A stretch of 39,165 nt of DNA from Akkermansiaceae bacterium (GTDB lineage Bacteria; Verrucomicrobiota; Verrucomicrobiia; Verrucomicrobiales; Akkermansiaceae). The position numbers and the translations under genes were made by a program. Numbering within the stretch: position 1 is the first letter of the stretch; each line of letters begins with the position of its first letter. Below are positions 14,353 through 25,349 of this stretch, one piece after another. The stretch is taken from assembly GCA_025354565.1 (NCBI GenBank), contig JANXMQ010000084.1, forward strand, positions 1-39,165, written 5' to 3'. The notes below the pieces were generated by a model. It was not told the origin of the DNA. It did not search any database and worked only from the letters and a program-made list of their open reading frames with translations.

Positions 14353-15269
14353 GAGGCGCGGCTCCATGGCCCGCGCTTGACGCTGTGACGAATGAATTGA
14401 AGGACGAATGACGTGTAGGAACGGATGAACGGTGCTCCGCGACGCCGCAGTTCCGGCTCTAGCAGGCGGTGGGCGGAGGGCAGGCGATACCATGGGATGC
14501 CCGGATAGAGGTGGTGCTCAAGATGATAGTTTTCGTTGCACATGAAAAATTCCACCACTGGTCCTGTTAGAATGCTGCGGGTGCCGAGAATTTCGTCAGC
14601 GGAGTGTTCCAGCAGCGTGTGCTGGCTCATGCCGCGGATGTTGACCATGGTGTTGATGAAAAGCATGGGACCGAGCCAGGCGTGGAACAGCCACTCACTT
14701 GGAACATACCTCCATGCGAGCCAGGCCAGCGCTGCGCAGCACGCGGTTTCAAAGGCGATTGCCGCCCGTGATCGCCACGAGCCATGCTTCCACCCGAGGA
14801 TCGGGATGGCCGTTACATAGACGGGATAACCCACTAGCAGGCGCATCCAGTTGAGGGCGAAAATGCCCCAGGTCCAACGCGTGTAGTTCGAGTAGTGGTC
14901 GGGATCGTGCTTACCGCCCAGATCCGCATGATGCTCCAGATGCAGCACCCGGTAGGCGGAATAATTCTGCCAGACCGGCCACGCGCAGACGGCACCGAGG
15001 CAGGCATTGACGACCTTGTTCCGCGAGAGCGTGCCATGCACCGCCTCGTGTGTGAACAGGCTGATCCCGTGAAGCGAGGCACCCGCGACGATCCACAAGG
15101 GAATACAAACAAACCACGGGACCTTCCCGGATAGGATTACCGCGCCGCCCGCACTGACGGCATAAAGGCTCAGGAAACTCGTGAAGCGGAGGAAATTCTT
15201 TCCGTGTGAAAGCTGATGGAGCGTGCGCAGGGCATCTACTTCCAATCGCGGTTTCTCGGAGGCAGTCAT
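14349..15269 (-). CDS. membrane fatty acid desaturase-family diiron enzyme
   Basis: 306 residues with the three histidine boxes of membrane desaturases/hydroxylases: HEAVHG, HLEHHADLG and NYHLEHHLYPG. Four or so hydrophobic helices surround them (for example FLSLYAVSAGGAVIL and CIPLWIVAGASLHGISLF). The start ATG at 15267-15269 overlaps the stop of the upstream diiron-protein gene by 4 bases, and its own stop overlaps the DUF3419 start. It should introduce a double bond or hydroxyl into a fatty acyl chain in the inner membrane. The specificity cannot be read from the sequence. Confidence 0.88.
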   Translation of the reverse strand: MTASEKPRLEVDALRTLHQLSHGKNFLRFTSFLSLYAVSAGGAVILSGKVPWFVCIPLWIVAGASLHGISLFTHEAVHGTLSRNKVVNACLGAVCAWPVWQNYSAYRVLHLEHHADLGGKHDPDHYSNYTRWTWGIFALNWMRLLVGYPVYVTAIPILGWKHGSWRSRAAIAFETACCAALAWLAWRYVPSEWLFHAWLGPMLFINTMVNIRGMSQHTLLEHSADEILGTRSILTGPVVEFFMCNENYHLEHHLYPGIPWYRLPSAHRLLEPELRRRGAPFIRSYTSFVLQFIRHSVKRGPWSRAS

Positions 15270-15994
15270 AATTTTTCGCGGATGAGATCCTTATAAAGCC
15301 GATCAAAGATATAGCTACCAAAAGAAAGGCCGCCAAGAATGGAAACTGTCGGCTCGCTGGAATTTTCCGCTGCCTCCGCCGCCACGAATAACTCGGCAGC
15401 ATGGCGCTTGTCGATTTCCGCGTGGAGGTTGTAATGCATCAATTCTCCGGCCTTCACCCAGCCCAACTTAACCACCCGACGGCCGATCAACGCACTGATG
15501 TCGGCGAAGGCGTATTCGATCATGCCAAGGGTGGCCAAAGCGAAGCCCGGCGACTCCGTGGTACAAGCACCGAAGAGAGCGAGGTTGAAAGCGCGTACCG
15601 GAGGCTCGGGAACACTTGCCGCCAACGCCTCCCCGTCGATTCCCAACGTTTCCAGAAAGCGGGCGAATGTGCGGTCATGGGCGAATTGCGGACGAAAGCC
15701 AGCGGCGGGATGCTCTTCATCGAGGCCGTGTTCTTCGGATAGATTGTGTACCAAAGCCGCCCTTCCGGCGGACGTGGGGAGGCGCGAAATCAATGCTGCC
15801 AGATTTCGTGAGAAAAAGCCGACCGCATGAAAAAACTGCAACTGCGATTGCACAAAGTCCGCCTTCGACATGCTGCCGCCGTCGAGGGTGACAAAGTAAC
15901 CATTTCCCAAAATCGGTGCCGCGCAAAGCAAGCCGATGGCTGAGAACTCGGTTTGTGAGATCGAGCGGGTTGTTTCCATGCCCACATCATTCAC
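15266..15994 (-). CDS. heme-oxygenase-like diiron (HDO/TenA-like) protein
   Basis: 242 residues; an alternative start is the Met at residue 6. All-helical, with metal-ligand patterns of heme-oxygenase-like diiron oxidases: NLSEEHGLDEEHP (E and H), MIEYAFADI (E) and LHAEIDKRHAAE (H-x3-D-x2-H). The family includes UndA (fatty-acid decarboxylase giving a terminal alkene), amino-acid fragmenting enzymes and N-oxygenases. It is the first gene of a four-gene operon with ATGA overlaps throughout, next to a fatty acid desaturase, so a fatty-acid or amino-acid-lipid substrate is plausible. The exact reaction is unknown. Confidence 0.75.
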   Translation of the reverse strand: MNDVGMETTRSISQTEFSAIGLLCAAPILGNGYFVTLDGGSMSKADFVQSQLQFFHAVGFFSRNLAALISRLPTSAGRAALVHNLSEEHGLDEEHPAAGFRPQFAHDRTFARFLETLGIDGEALAASVPEPPVRAFNLALFGACTTESPGFALATLGMIEYAFADISALIGRRVVKLGWVKAGELMHYNLHAEIDKRHAAELFVAAEAAENSSEPTVSILGGLSFGSYIFDRLYKDLIREKL

Positions 15995-16024
15995 AAGATT
16001 TCAGGAGAGGAAAATTCTTTTCCG

Positions 16025-17698
16025 TTACCATGGCAACGGAAATGCCCGATTGAAGGCGAAGACTCGCTCGCGGATGGCGTGGAGTTTTCCCGTGTTGGTG
16101 TGATCTGATAGAGCTTCGGCGATGAAATCAGCCACTTGCTCGACGTCTTTTTCCTTCATGCCGCGGGTGGTGACGGCGGGGGTGCCGATGCGGATGCCGC
16201 TGGGTTTCATCGGGCTGCCAGTGTCGAAGGGGATGCCGTTTTTGTTCACCGTGACGCCCGCTTCATCGAGCGCGTGGGAGGCGTCCGTGCCGTTGAGGCC
16301 CTTGTCGCGGAGATCCACTAACATGACGTGGTTGTCGGTGCCACCGGAGCAGATGCGGAAGCCATGATGCGTTAGACGGGCGGCGATGGCTTGGGCGTTC
16401 TTGATGATCTGTGCGGAATATTCCTTGAACTCCGGCTTGAGCGCCTCACTAAAGCAGATGGCCTTGGCGGCGATGACGTGCATCAGCGGGCCGCCTTGGA
16501 TGCCGGGAAAGACTTGGGAGTCGATTTTTTTCGCGAACTCTTCTTTGCATAAAATGATGCCGCCACGCGGGCCGCGCAGGGATTTGTGAGTCGTCGATGT
16601 CACGAAATCCGCGTGGGGAAACGGGCTGGGATGCAGACCGGCGGCAACGAGGCCGGCGATGTGCGCCATATCGACGAACAGATAGGCTCCGACTTCTCTA
16701 GCAAGTTTACCCATGCGTTCGAAGTCGATGATCCGCGAGTAGGCGGATGCGCCCACGGTGATGAGCGCGGGCTTGAGTTCGCGGGCGGTTTTTTCTAACT
16801 CGTCGTAGTTGATGCGCTCGTCGTCGGGGGACACACCGTAATGAGTGACATCGTAGAAACGGCCCGAGAAATTCGCCTTGTGGCCGTGTGTTAGATGGCC
16901 GCCGTGGGCGAGATCCATGGTGAAAATTTTATCGCCCGGCTTGAGTACGGAGAAGTAAACGGCGGTGTTCGCCTGCGAGCCGGAGTGCGGCTGGACGTTC
17001 GCATGTTCCGCGCCGAAGAGTTCCTTCGCACGGTCGATCGCGAGCTGCTCGACGACATCGACATTTTCACAACCACCATACCAGCGCTTGCCGGGGTAGC
17101 CTTCCGCGTATTTGTTAGTGAGGACCGAGCCTTGGGCCTCCATCACGGCGGGCGAGGTGAAATTTTCCGAAGCGATGAGTTCGATGTTGTTGCGTTGGCG
17201 ATGCTCCTCGGCGGTGATGGCGGCATAGATCGCGGGATCAGTCTCGGCGATGCGGCTGCCGGAGGATTTGCACACGCGGCCTTCGTGACGGCCACCTTCG
17301 AAAGCGGTGCTGAGAAACACATCCGTCATTGCGATTGCCGTTTCCTTGTCGGTGTATTTCCCGGCGAGGCAGAGGATGTTCGCGTCGTTGTGCGAGCGAG
17401 TGATTTTGGCCTCTTCGACGGTGCGCACATTGGCCGCACGGACGTGGCGATGCCGATTTGCGGCGATGCACATGCCGACGCCGGAAGTGCAGGCGAGGAT
17501 GCCGAAATCATAGGTGCCATCGGCCACATTGCGGGCAACGAGATTGGCATAATCCGAATAATCGACCGACGCGTGTCCTTGGGTGCCAAAATCGGTGACC
17601 TCGTGCCCGATGGCTTTAAGGTGGGCGACGACGGCGTTTTTCAAATCGACGGCGCCGTGATCGGCTCCGATGGCAATGCGGAAGGTGGGATGGCTCAT
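16025..17698 (-). CDS. RpiB-GlyA fusion: ribose-5-phosphate isomerase B + serine hydroxymethyltransferase
   Basis: One continuous 557-residue frame from the ATG at 17696-17698 ([15 protein letters not shown]). Residues 1-148 are RpiB ([42 protein letters not shown]), which interconverts ribose-5-P and ribulose-5-P. Residues from about 150 are full-length GlyA ([30 protein letters not shown], a PLP-lysine region [14 protein letters not shown], and the [14 protein letters not shown] region), which makes glycine and 5,10-methylene-THF from serine. The joint [13 protein letters not shown] is short and has no stop or start. The frame is open upstream to 18151, but that part overlaps other genes and is not convincing. 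Both halves look complete and active. Confidence 0.92.
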   Translation of the reverse strand: MSHPTFRIAIGADHGAVDLKNAVVAHLKAIGHEVTDFGTQGHASVDYSDYANLVARNVADGTYDFGILACTSGVGMCIAANRHRHVRAANVRTVEEAKITRSHNDANILCLAGKYTDKETAIAMTDVFLSTAFEGGRHEGRVCKSSGSRIAETDPAIYAAITAEEHRQRNNIELIASENFTSPAVMEAQGSVLTNKYAEGYPGKRWYGGCENVDVVEQLAIDRAKELFGAEHANVQPHSGSQANTAVYFSVLKPGDKIFTMDLAHGGHLTHGHKANFSGRFYDVTHYGVSPDDERINYDELEKTARELKPALITVGASAYSRIIDFERMGKLAREVGAYLFVDMAHIAGLVAAGLHPSPFPHADFVTSTTHKSLRGPRGGIILCKEEFAKKIDSQVFPGIQGGPLMHVIAAKAICFSEALKPEFKEYSAQIIKNAQAIAARLTHHGFRICSGGTDNHVMLVDLRDKGLNGTDASHALDEAGVTVNKNGIPFDTGSPMKPSGIRIGTPAVTTRGMKEKDVEQVADFIAEALSDHTNTGKLHAIRERVFAFNRAFPLPW

Positions 17699-17825
17699 GG
17701 ACTGGACCGATTCAAAGCCGAGAACGCCGACTTGCAAACCGCAAATTTCAGGGAGCGGAAATTGCGTGGAATGCTGAGAGAAATCAACTGATTTGGCGAT
17801 GGTCTGGATGGGGCGGCCCCGCCAT

Positions 17826-18007
17826 TCAAAGCTTGTAAGTAACCTTTGATTTGTCGTCGAATTCCAGAAATCCGGCGCTTTGCAATTCATCCACGGCTTT
17901 TTCGGCCATGGCGTCCGTGGCATTTTTGCCAAGATAGCTTTTCGTTGGACGCTGAAACTATCCTCGCCATTCAAGCTGAGCGACTCGCTCATTACGGCGG
18001 ATTGCAT
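17826..18007 (-). pseudogene. small ORF (about 60 residues) apparently broken by a 1-nt frameshift
   Basis: From an ATG at 18005-18007 (20 bp after the recJ stop) the frame reads [18 protein letters not shown], then [10 protein letters not shown]. At a run of five A (minus strand; T5 at 17933-17937) the sensible reading switches by one base to [19 protein letters not shown], then [13 protein letters not shown] and a stop at 17826. One extra A would give a smooth 60-residue protein. It may be a sequencing error, a recent mutation or slippage at the A-run. Unknown family, and the whole interpretation is tentative. It fills most of the 328-bp gap between recJ and the fusion gene. Confidence 0.4.
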
Positions 18008-18026
18008 GGTATTCGTGCTCCCCGAT

Positions 18027-19727
18027 CTAGAGGATTCCCGCCGCCCGCACGTCCTGAATAATGAGTTGCAGCGTGGTCCGCCCACGGAACGTATTTCTAT
18101 CAATCGTGAACGCAACGTCCCACGGCGGATCGGGCAAGGGATGCTCGCCACCGCCGAAGAACACCGCGTCCTGCTCGTGGTAGCCTTGACGCAGCATGAA
18201 GCGCAGGTGGTTGTTCTTCATGTGCAGCGGGGAGCGGCTCAGGCCGACCTTGCGGGAAATGAAGACCGGCTGGGGGTTGCCGTTGCCAAATGGCTGAAGG
18301 AGATCGTAGCTGGATAGAAAATCTAACGAGAGTTGGTCGAAGGAAATTTCCGCATCATACATCAGCTTGGGCTGCCGCTGTTCCACGTTGCTGTTGTTCA
18401 ATACGTATTCCGCGAACCGGGTGCGGAAACCGTCCAAGTTTTCCTCCTTGATCGAGAGCCCCGCCGCCATCGCGTGACCGCCACCGGCGATCAAATCGTC
18501 CTCACACGCACGGATCGCCTCAACTAGGGAAATCCCGTCGATGCTGCGGCCCGAGCCTTTCCCGATGCCGTCCTCGTCGATGGCGATGACGAAGGTCGGC
18601 TTGTGATATTGCCGCATCAGGCGCGAGGCGACGATGCCGACCACGCCGTGATGCCAAGCTCGCGAACCGAGCACGATGACCGGATCGCGGGCTGGATCGA
18701 AGTCGCGGGTGAGCATTTCCACGGCCTCGCGGCGGATCAGGCCTTCGTGGGTTTGGCGTTGCTTGTTATACGCATCGAGTTTTTGCGCTAGCTCGTAGGC
18801 GAGGCGGCGGCAGTCGGTTGTTAGAGTGGCCAGCGCATCTTCCGGGACATCCATCCGACCGGCGGCATTCAGGCGCGGACCGATGCGGAAGCCGACGTCC
18901 ATGGAGGTTGCGGTGCCGTTCATGCCGGTGACTTCCTGCAAGGCCCGCAAGCCGGGATTCAGGGTGCCGGGCAGGTGTTTCAACCCGTGGCGCACCATCA
19001 GGCGATTTTCGCCGATCATGGGAACGATGTCGGAAATGGTCGCGACCGCCACCAAGTCCATCAACTCCTTGAGATCGAGATCGACCGGGCGGGTTTTCAG
19101 CAGCGCGTGGCCGAGTTTGAAAACGACACCGGCCGCGCAGAGATAGGTGAACTCGGTGCCGCATTTCGGGTTTACCAGGGCGCAGCAATCCGGTTTTTTG
19201 CCAGGGTCCGGCTCGTGGTGATCGACGATCAGAACATCGATCCCGTCCGCCCGCAGCGCCGCGACTTCGTTGATCGAGACCGTCCCGCAATCCACTGTGA
19301 TCAGCAAATCCGGCTTCGGCCCCTCCGCCATGCAGCGGGCCAGTGCCGCCGAGCTCAGGCCGTATCCTTCCGGCCCACGACGGGGGATGAAATAGCGTGG
19401 CGTTAGTCCATAAGCCATCAGGATTCGCCGCATCAGGGTGATCGAAGTGACGCCATCCACATCATAGTCCCCGTAAATGCAGACTTCCTCCTGCCGATCA
19501 ATCGCCGCCAGCACGCGCTCGACGCCCGCCTGCATATCCGGAATCCGGAAGGGATCGGCCAAATCCTTCAACCGCGGGCGCAGGTAGCCCTCCAGATCCA
19601 CGCCCGACGGCAGGCCCCGCTGGCGGATCAGGTGTTCGAGGATCGGCGGAAAGCCACCTGACGAACCGTCGATTTGTTTTTCAAACGGTTCCCCACGCGC
19701 GATCCATTTGAACGGTTGAGCTCGCAT
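18027..19727 (-). CDS. recJ: single-stranded-DNA-specific exonuclease RecJ
   Basis: 566 residues from the ATG at 19725-19727 (MRAQPFKW); the frame is open to 19769. 5'-3' ssDNA exonuclease of recombination and mismatch repair. DHH-superfamily motifs are all present: I ([10 protein letters not shown]), II (ITVDCGT), III (IVDHHEP) and the DHHA1 region ([41 protein letters not shown]), followed by the C-terminal OB-fold ([17 protein letters not shown]). It is divergent from the ABC ATPase gene across 130 bp. Confidence 0.95.
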   Translation of the reverse strand: MRAQPFKWIARGEPFEKQIDGSSGGFPPILEHLIRQRGLPSGVDLEGYLRPRLKDLADPFRIPDMQAGVERVLAAIDRQEEVCIYGDYDVDGVTSITLMRRILMAYGLTPRYFIPRRGPEGYGLSSAALARCMAEGPKPDLLITVDCGTVSINEVAALRADGIDVLIVDHHEPDPGKKPDCCALVNPKCGTEFTYLCAAGVVFKLGHALLKTRPVDLDLKELMDLVAVATISDIVPMIGENRLMVRHGLKHLPGTLNPGLRALQEVTGMNGTATSMDVGFRIGPRLNAAGRMDVPEDALATLTTDCRRLAYELAQKLDAYNKQRQTHEGLIRREAVEMLTRDFDPARDPVIVLGSRAWHHGVVGIVASRLMRQYHKPTFVIAIDEDGIGKGSGRSIDGISLVEAIRACEDDLIAGGGHAMAAGLSIKEENLDGFRTRFAEYVLNNSNVEQRQPKLMYDAEISFDQLSLDFLSSYDLLQPFGNGNPQPVFISRKVGLSRSPLHMKNNHLRFMLRQGYHEQDAVFFGGGEHPLPDPPWDVAFTIDRNTFRGRTTLQLIIQDVRAAGIL

Positions 19728-19857
19728 GAAGTTTGGCGGACCGTAGCGGGGGATGCCGACCTGACACAAGAGCCAAACAAAATTCCTCCCATGCGGGAAC
19801 TTACCGTCCTCTCAAATAAGCCGTGCGAAGCCCCGGAATCCGTGCATCCTCCCCGGC

Positions 19858-20658
<801 letters not shown>

Positions 20659-20928
20659 ATCACGGCTGAAACGGTGTAGGATCGTTTAAAAGGAAGCATC
20701 TTGGTCTTTTCTTAATCTTGCACCACGTTGTAATTCATTCCGTCGGAGGGTGGGTAATATCGGCGGGGTTTGACGAGGGTTTTCTGAGGGAAATCCGTGC
20801 AAGCCGACTTTTTCTAGCAGCTCCAAAATCTTTCTTTCTCTGCGCCTTGTGCGAGAACTCATTTTTTCGCACGCTCTTAGCCGTTTCTCCGGTGGGGGGC
20901 GAAGGGAGGATGAAATCGGAGACACTCC

Positions 20929-23055
20929 TCACACCAGCCCCCTGCGCCGCCGCAGCCACCACTCGCCGCCCAAGCATCCTAACAATAGAATGACAACTAA
21001 CGGATGATTCCACACATCCGTGACCACTTCCCGCTCGGTTTGGCGTTTGGGTTTCGGCAGCGTTTCCAGCCACTTTTCCCCCTCGCCGCGGGCGAAATAA
21101 GCGCCGCTGCTTTGGGCGGCGATGGCGTGTAGAAACCCGGCATCTGGAGCCTCACCACGCCGTTCTTCGGGCGAGGCGGCGACGGCGAATTGCAGGCTCG
21201 CCCGTGCCTCGCCGGCTTGGGCTTCCACGGTATAAACGCCGGTGATGTCGGCCACCGTCTCCGCACGGAAGCCATTGATGCGGCGGCCTTCCGGGTTGGT
21301 CCAGACGGCGGCTTGCAAAACTAACAGTTTGTTAGATCCGGTTGGATCTTTCACCGTGGTGTCCAGCGATTGGAACGGCGCGGCCCCTTTTCCGATCCAT
21401 TCCGCCTGAATCGCCACCTTGTCGCCCTGCCGATAGAACGGTCGATCGGCGGTCATTTCGATGCGACCGGCGCTTTGCAATCCCTCCTGATCCGGGGCCA
21501 GCCAATCGAGCAATTGTCCCCAAAACGTATCGTAGGGCGTGAGCTTGCCCGCCCAGCCCGGCGCGGCGACCCGCCAGCGCCAAAGGGTGTCGCTCAGGAC
21601 AACCGCCACCCGCCCACTGCCCTGTTGTTTCACGACGACCAAAGGCCGCGCCTGACCATCGGCGACAGCCTCCATCAACACCTGCGCGTTGCCGGCCACG
21701 CCGGTCACCGAGTTCGCGCCCTGCAAGGCGGGGAAATCCTTGACCGCCTCAAACAGGGGGCCGAACACCGGATGCCGCAGGCCCGCATCAGTTAGGCGGA
21801 CACCAAAACGCCCGTCGCGGTGCGGCGCAGGCACCGGCACCGGCAATACTTTGCCCAGCGTAGCAGTAGCCAACGGCGAGGCTAACAAATTCGGTCCACC
21901 TAACACCGCCAGCCCGCCACCCTTACCCGCGTAATCGGCGATGGCCTGCCACTGCACCGGGTTGAGCGCGTCCGGGCTGACATCCTCGATCACCACGGCG
22001 GCGCGCGATGAGAGAGCTGCGGGACTCAGATCGAGCGTGCCCTTGGCCGTGCCGCCGCCATCGCCGATGCTCGCCCAGCCGTTCTGCCAGCGGGTGAAAC
22101 CATCGAGCCGCACGTTACGGTCGGTCGTCAGGGCACGGCGCAGGAATTTCCCCTCGAATCCCAGCGTGTTAGAAAGCAGCAGGACACTCCGCCCCTCCTG
22201 CCTAACCGCCACGACGAAGGGCTGTGATTTCGCCGACGCGTCCGCCGCCGGATCGGCCACGCGCAACTCATAGGCATGGCTGCCGGGCGGCTCCGGTTTG
22301 AGTGGGAGATGGACTTCCATCACCTCGCCACGACGGTTGAAACGCACCCGGCTTTCCGCCACTTTCTGACCCTCGCTCCAGACTTCCACCGGGATGTCCT
22401 TGCCATCCACGCCCCAGCCTTGCAGCACCACGCGCACGCTGGTTTCCGCCCCCGCTTCCGGTCGGCGCGGCGGCTCGATTTGCCACACCGCCACCCGCGC
22501 CACCACGGTAGTTCCGGGTGGTTCAACTTCCATCACCCAGCACGGCAGGTTCAAACTAACAGGCGGTCCGCCACCGGTATCCAAGCCATCGGAAATCAGC
22601 ACCACTCCCGCCGCGCCCTCACGACCCCAGCGATGGGTCCAGTCTTCCAACGCACCATTGATGCGCGACTCGGTGCCCTTGAATGCGATCTCGCCCGGCA
22701 CGGTTTCCATCAGCCCCTTGTCGATGGCGAAAAACCGCAGATCACAGGTTTCGCGAGCCTTGCGGAAAGCGGTGGAGTCCAGCCACTCGCGGGCCATCTG
22801 CGCGCGCGAGCCGTCGTTCATGCTCTGCGAGGCATCGACCAACACTCCCACGAGCGGGCGCTCGGACACCGTTTCGCGCCGTCGGAATTGCGGTTGCAAC
22901 AGTACCCAGGCTAACAACACCGCCGCGCCACCGCGCAGGCCCGCCAGCCACGCCGCCCGCCGTCGGTCCGCATCGCCACGCAAGCCCCGGAAGGTCCACA
23001 CGGTGAACCCTAACACCCCCAGCGCGAGCAGCCAAAACAGCAAGTTCGCCGTCAT
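20929..23055 (-). CDS. membrane vWA protein with amidotransferase-like region (MoxR/Bat-type cluster)
   Basis: 708 residues from the ATG at 23053-23055, which overlaps the previous gene's stop (ATGA) and is preceded by a strong GGAGGGAGAGGG ribosome site; a longer open frame to 23337 is not needed. Two N-terminal membrane helices (LLFWLLALGVLGFTVW and LRGGAAVLLAWVLLQ) precede a vWA-like domain (GVLVDASQSM about residue 75, then GVVLISDGLDTGG), a beta-sandwich stretch and a class-I glutamine-amidotransferase-like segment (AVVIEDVSPDALNPVQWQAI, GGLAVLGG). A C-terminal helix (HPLVVILLLGCLGGEWWL) anchors it. Probably a periplasm-facing scaffold or chaperone acting with DUF58 and BatA-like proteins. 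Confidence 0.8.
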   Translation of the reverse strand: MTANLLFWLLALGVLGFTVWTFRGLRGDADRRRAAWLAGLRGGAAVLLAWVLLQPQFRRRETVSERPLVGVLVDASQSMNDGSRAQMAREWLDSTAFRKARETCDLRFFAIDKGLMETVPGEIAFKGTESRINGALEDWTHRWGREGAAGVVLISDGLDTGGGPPVSLNLPCWVMEVEPPGTTVVARVAVWQIEPPRRPEAGAETSVRVVLQGWGVDGKDIPVEVWSEGQKVAESRVRFNRRGEVMEVHLPLKPEPPGSHAYELRVADPAADASAKSQPFVVAVRQEGRSVLLLSNTLGFEGKFLRRALTTDRNVRLDGFTRWQNGWASIGDGGGTAKGTLDLSPAALSSRAAVVIEDVSPDALNPVQWQAIADYAGKGGGLAVLGGPNLLASPLATATLGKVLPVPVPAPHRDGRFGVRLTDAGLRHPVFGPLFEAVKDFPALQGANSVTGVAGNAQVLMEAVADGQARPLVVVKQQGSGRVAVVLSDTLWRWRVAAPGWAGKLTPYDTFWGQLLDWLAPDQEGLQSAGRIEMTADRPFYRQGDKVAIQAEWIGKGAAPFQSLDTTVKDPTGSNKLLVLQAAVWTNPEGRRINGFRAETVADITGVYTVEAQAGEARASLQFAVAASPEERRGEAPDAGFLHAIAAQSSGAYFARGEGEKWLETLPKPKRQTEREVVTDVWNHPLVVILLLGCLGGEWWLRRRRGLV

Positions 23056-25124
23056 ACCCTCTCCCTCCTGCCCGTTAGGATATTGATGAAACCTGCGCCA
23101 TCCGCCGCCACCGCACGTTGTTTCGCGGCCCGGGTGGACATCCATCCCTCTGCTAGAAACGCCAGCGCCGCCAATGCTAACAGCCACGGCCACACCGGCA
23201 CCTCGCGGCGGATTTCCTCCCGCCACTCGCGAATGCCCTGCGCCCCGGTAGCGACCCGCCCCGGCAACATCGCCTGCAATTTCACGGAATCCAACGCTCG
23301 CAGATCCGACTCCTCGCGGCGGACATTCACCGCACATTGCCAGCGCGCTTTCCCATCGGGGGAAATAGCCTCTGCCAAACCGCTATGAAGTGCGCGGATC
23401 GCCGGGCCGCCATCGGCAGCCGCCGGCCACACCGCATCACCGGCGAATTTCTTCAGATCCGGCCACGCCTCGCCGACCCAACAGTCGGTGGCCGCTTGCA
23501 TCTCCAACTCCCGCGCGCGGGCGAGCTGTTGGACCAGCGGCACATAGGCTGGCGAAAGCGGCAAATCGCCCCACGCGCGGTCGGCACTTGCATTCAGCCA
23601 GAACACCCGGCCTTTGCCATGAGCGGCCTCGACTAACAGCGGAAACTCGCCTGCTAGAGTGGCCAGCACTTTCCCCCCGCCAGCCGCAACGCTGTGTCTA
23701 GCAGTTTTCTGCGGAAAGGGTGGAAACGGTGTCTGCTCGCTCCATACGCCATCGAACAACGGATCGGCAGGCACCAGCAAACGCGTGGCCATGCGGCCGG
23801 CGGGCAGGCTGGTTTCCGGCCCCGCTGTCACCGGCCATGACTTGAGCAGCGGCTCCGCTTGCGAATCCGCCGTGACCACGACCGTGCCGCCCGCCTCGGC
23901 ATAAACAAGCGCCTTGGTCCAGTCGGCTTCGTTAGAAATCGACCCGCCGGTGAACCACACGGCATCCACGCCATCGGTCGCTTGTTTGGCCCATGCCTCG
24001 GACGCGATGGCGACGGCCTTACCCGCGCCCCCTGCCGCCAGTGCTCTTGTTAGGAAAAACGACGGGCTCATTCCACCACCCGGCACCCCACTGCGATCCA
24101 CCACTAGCACCTTCAGCGCCTGACGCACCGGCAGGGCGAAGCACCAACGATCGTCAGCAGTTAGAGCATCGCCCGCCAAAGCCAGTTCGCCTGTTAGTAG
24201 CGGTCCCTCAGTGACTGGCACCGGTAGCGACAACGGCACTTCCAACGAGCCGCCCGCCGGAATTTCCACCGGTTTCCGCAACAGCACCTGACCCCCGCTC
24301 CGACATTCCAACAGATCGCTAACAGCAGCCGGCCCGTAATTCGCCAGCCTCACCACGCCCGTCAGCAGCGTGCCCGCGCGCACCGCCTTGCCATCCCACC
24401 GCGCCGCCACCACGCAGGCGTTGGCTGGCCGCGCAGCATCGGGAGCCAGCACCACCAAGCCCACGCCTCCCCGCGGCCAGGTATTGCGGAAAAACCCCTC
24501 GGCAGGCCAATCCCATGCCGCCGGTTGATTGTCCGTGATGACCACCAATTCCTTGCGCCCGACACTCCGGGTGTCCGCCCACTCGCGAGCCGCGTTGAAG
24601 ACCGGGGCCAAATTCGACGAACCTTCGGATAAAGTCACCGCGTCCAACTCCCGGAATAATTGCCCGCGATCCACAATTGGGACTGGCACGGGTTGCTCCA
24701 AACGATCTGTTAGCACCCACAGCGCCACCGCATCCGTGCGGTCGAGGCCGTCGATCCATTCATGGGCCAGCCGTTTGGCGGCATCCAGTCGGGTGCCGGT
24801 TTCGCCCCGCCAGCCCATGCTTGCCGTCGCATCGATGACCACCACGGACGCCACCGAGCGCCCCGCACCAAACCAACCACCGCGCGAGCGCACGACCGGT
24901 CTGGCGAAGGCCAACGCCAGCAGGGCTAACAGTAACAGGCGAAGCAGCAACAACCCGAGATCCTCAACCTTTGCCTGCCGTTTCATCCGCGCCGTCGCCA
25001 TTTTCAAATAGCGCAGCGAGGGAAACTCCACCGGTGTCTGCCGCCGCTTCCGCCGCAGGTGCAGCCACAATGGCACCCCGAGCGCGGCGAGGCTGGATAG
25101 CAGAATTGGTGAGAGGAAACCCAT
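23052..25124 (-). CDS. BatA-like protein: aerotolerance N-terminal domain + vWA
   Basis: 690 residues. The N-terminus MGFLSPILLSSLAALGVPLW, then HLRRKRRQTPVEFPSLRYLK, is the BatA/CcoH-like membrane domain, with a second helix (LLLLRLLLLALLALAF). A vWA domain follows (VVIDATASMGW, MIDAS Asp in the D-x-T-x-S arrangement, then ELVVITDNQPAAW), then a long beta-rich region with an amidotransferase-like segment (GVDAVWFTGGSI, GGTVVVTAD) and a final helix (VWPWLLALAALAFLAEGW). It is translationally coupled to the next gene. Such proteins occur with MoxR ATPases and DUF58 in maturation or stress systems; the client is unknown. Confidence 0.82.
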   Translation of the reverse strand: MGFLSPILLSSLAALGVPLWLHLRRKRRQTPVEFPSLRYLKMATARMKRQAKVEDLGLLLLRLLLLALLALAFARPVVRSRGGWFGAGRSVASVVVIDATASMGWRGETGTRLDAAKRLAHEWIDGLDRTDAVALWVLTDRLEQPVPVPIVDRGQLFRELDAVTLSEGSSNLAPVFNAAREWADTRSVGRKELVVITDNQPAAWDWPAEGFFRNTWPRGGVGLVVLAPDAARPANACVVAARWDGKAVRAGTLLTGVVRLANYGPAAVSDLLECRSGGQVLLRKPVEIPAGGSLEVPLSLPVPVTEGPLLTGELALAGDALTADDRWCFALPVRQALKVLVVDRSGVPGGGMSPSFFLTRALAAGGAGKAVAIASEAWAKQATDGVDAVWFTGGSISNEADWTKALVYAEAGGTVVVTADSQAEPLLKSWPVTAGPETSLPAGRMATRLLVPADPLFDGVWSEQTPFPPFPQKTARHSVAAGGGKVLATLAGEFPLLVEAAHGKGRVFWLNASADRAWGDLPLSPAYVPLVQQLARARELEMQAATDCWVGEAWPDLKKFAGDAVWPAAADGGPAIRALHSGLAEAISPDGKARWQCAVNVRREESDLRALDSVKLQAMLPGRVATGAQGIREWREEIRREVPVWPWLLALAALAFLAEGWMSTRAAKQRAVAADGAGFINILTGRRERV

Positions 25125-25214
25125 GCAGAGGAAGCGCTAAATATAAAGTATTAATTTCTAAACTTAAGAGGCCAGTGTCGCGTGAAATTTATGGTGACGG
25201 ACAGCGTGTGTCGT

Positions 25215-25240
25215 CGTGGTTGCGGCGTCTCGCCGCAACG
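25215..25240 (+). repeat. single mini-hairpin in 225-bp intergenic gap
   Basis: GTGGTTGCGGCGTCTCGCCG and CAACG resemble the first half (flank plus hairpin 1, stem TTGCGGCG/CGCCGCAA, loop TCT) of the bipartite hairpin element seen at 29362 and elsewhere. The rest of 25125-25349 is AT-richer with no convincing ORF; CCATCCAT and ATGGATGG near 25266 and 25320 form a second inverted pair. Confidence 0.5.
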
Positions 25241-25349
25241 CTGCTCTTTCTGTGACGTTGCAGCCATCCATCAATCTGAGCTATACGGACCACTCGTAAA
25301 ATTTCGCTCATTCGATAGCATGGATGGAAACGGAATATCATCTTTAGTT

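Noticed and set aside
13264..14493. A longer start for the DUF3419 gene at 14493 or 14367
   Set aside because: These starts overlap the desaturase heavily; the ATGA overlap at 14349-14352 matches the other junctions of the operon.
17699..18151. N-terminal extension of the RpiB-GlyA fusion
   Set aside because: It overlaps the end of recJ and has no protein-like composition; RpiB starts naturally at [15 protein letters not shown].
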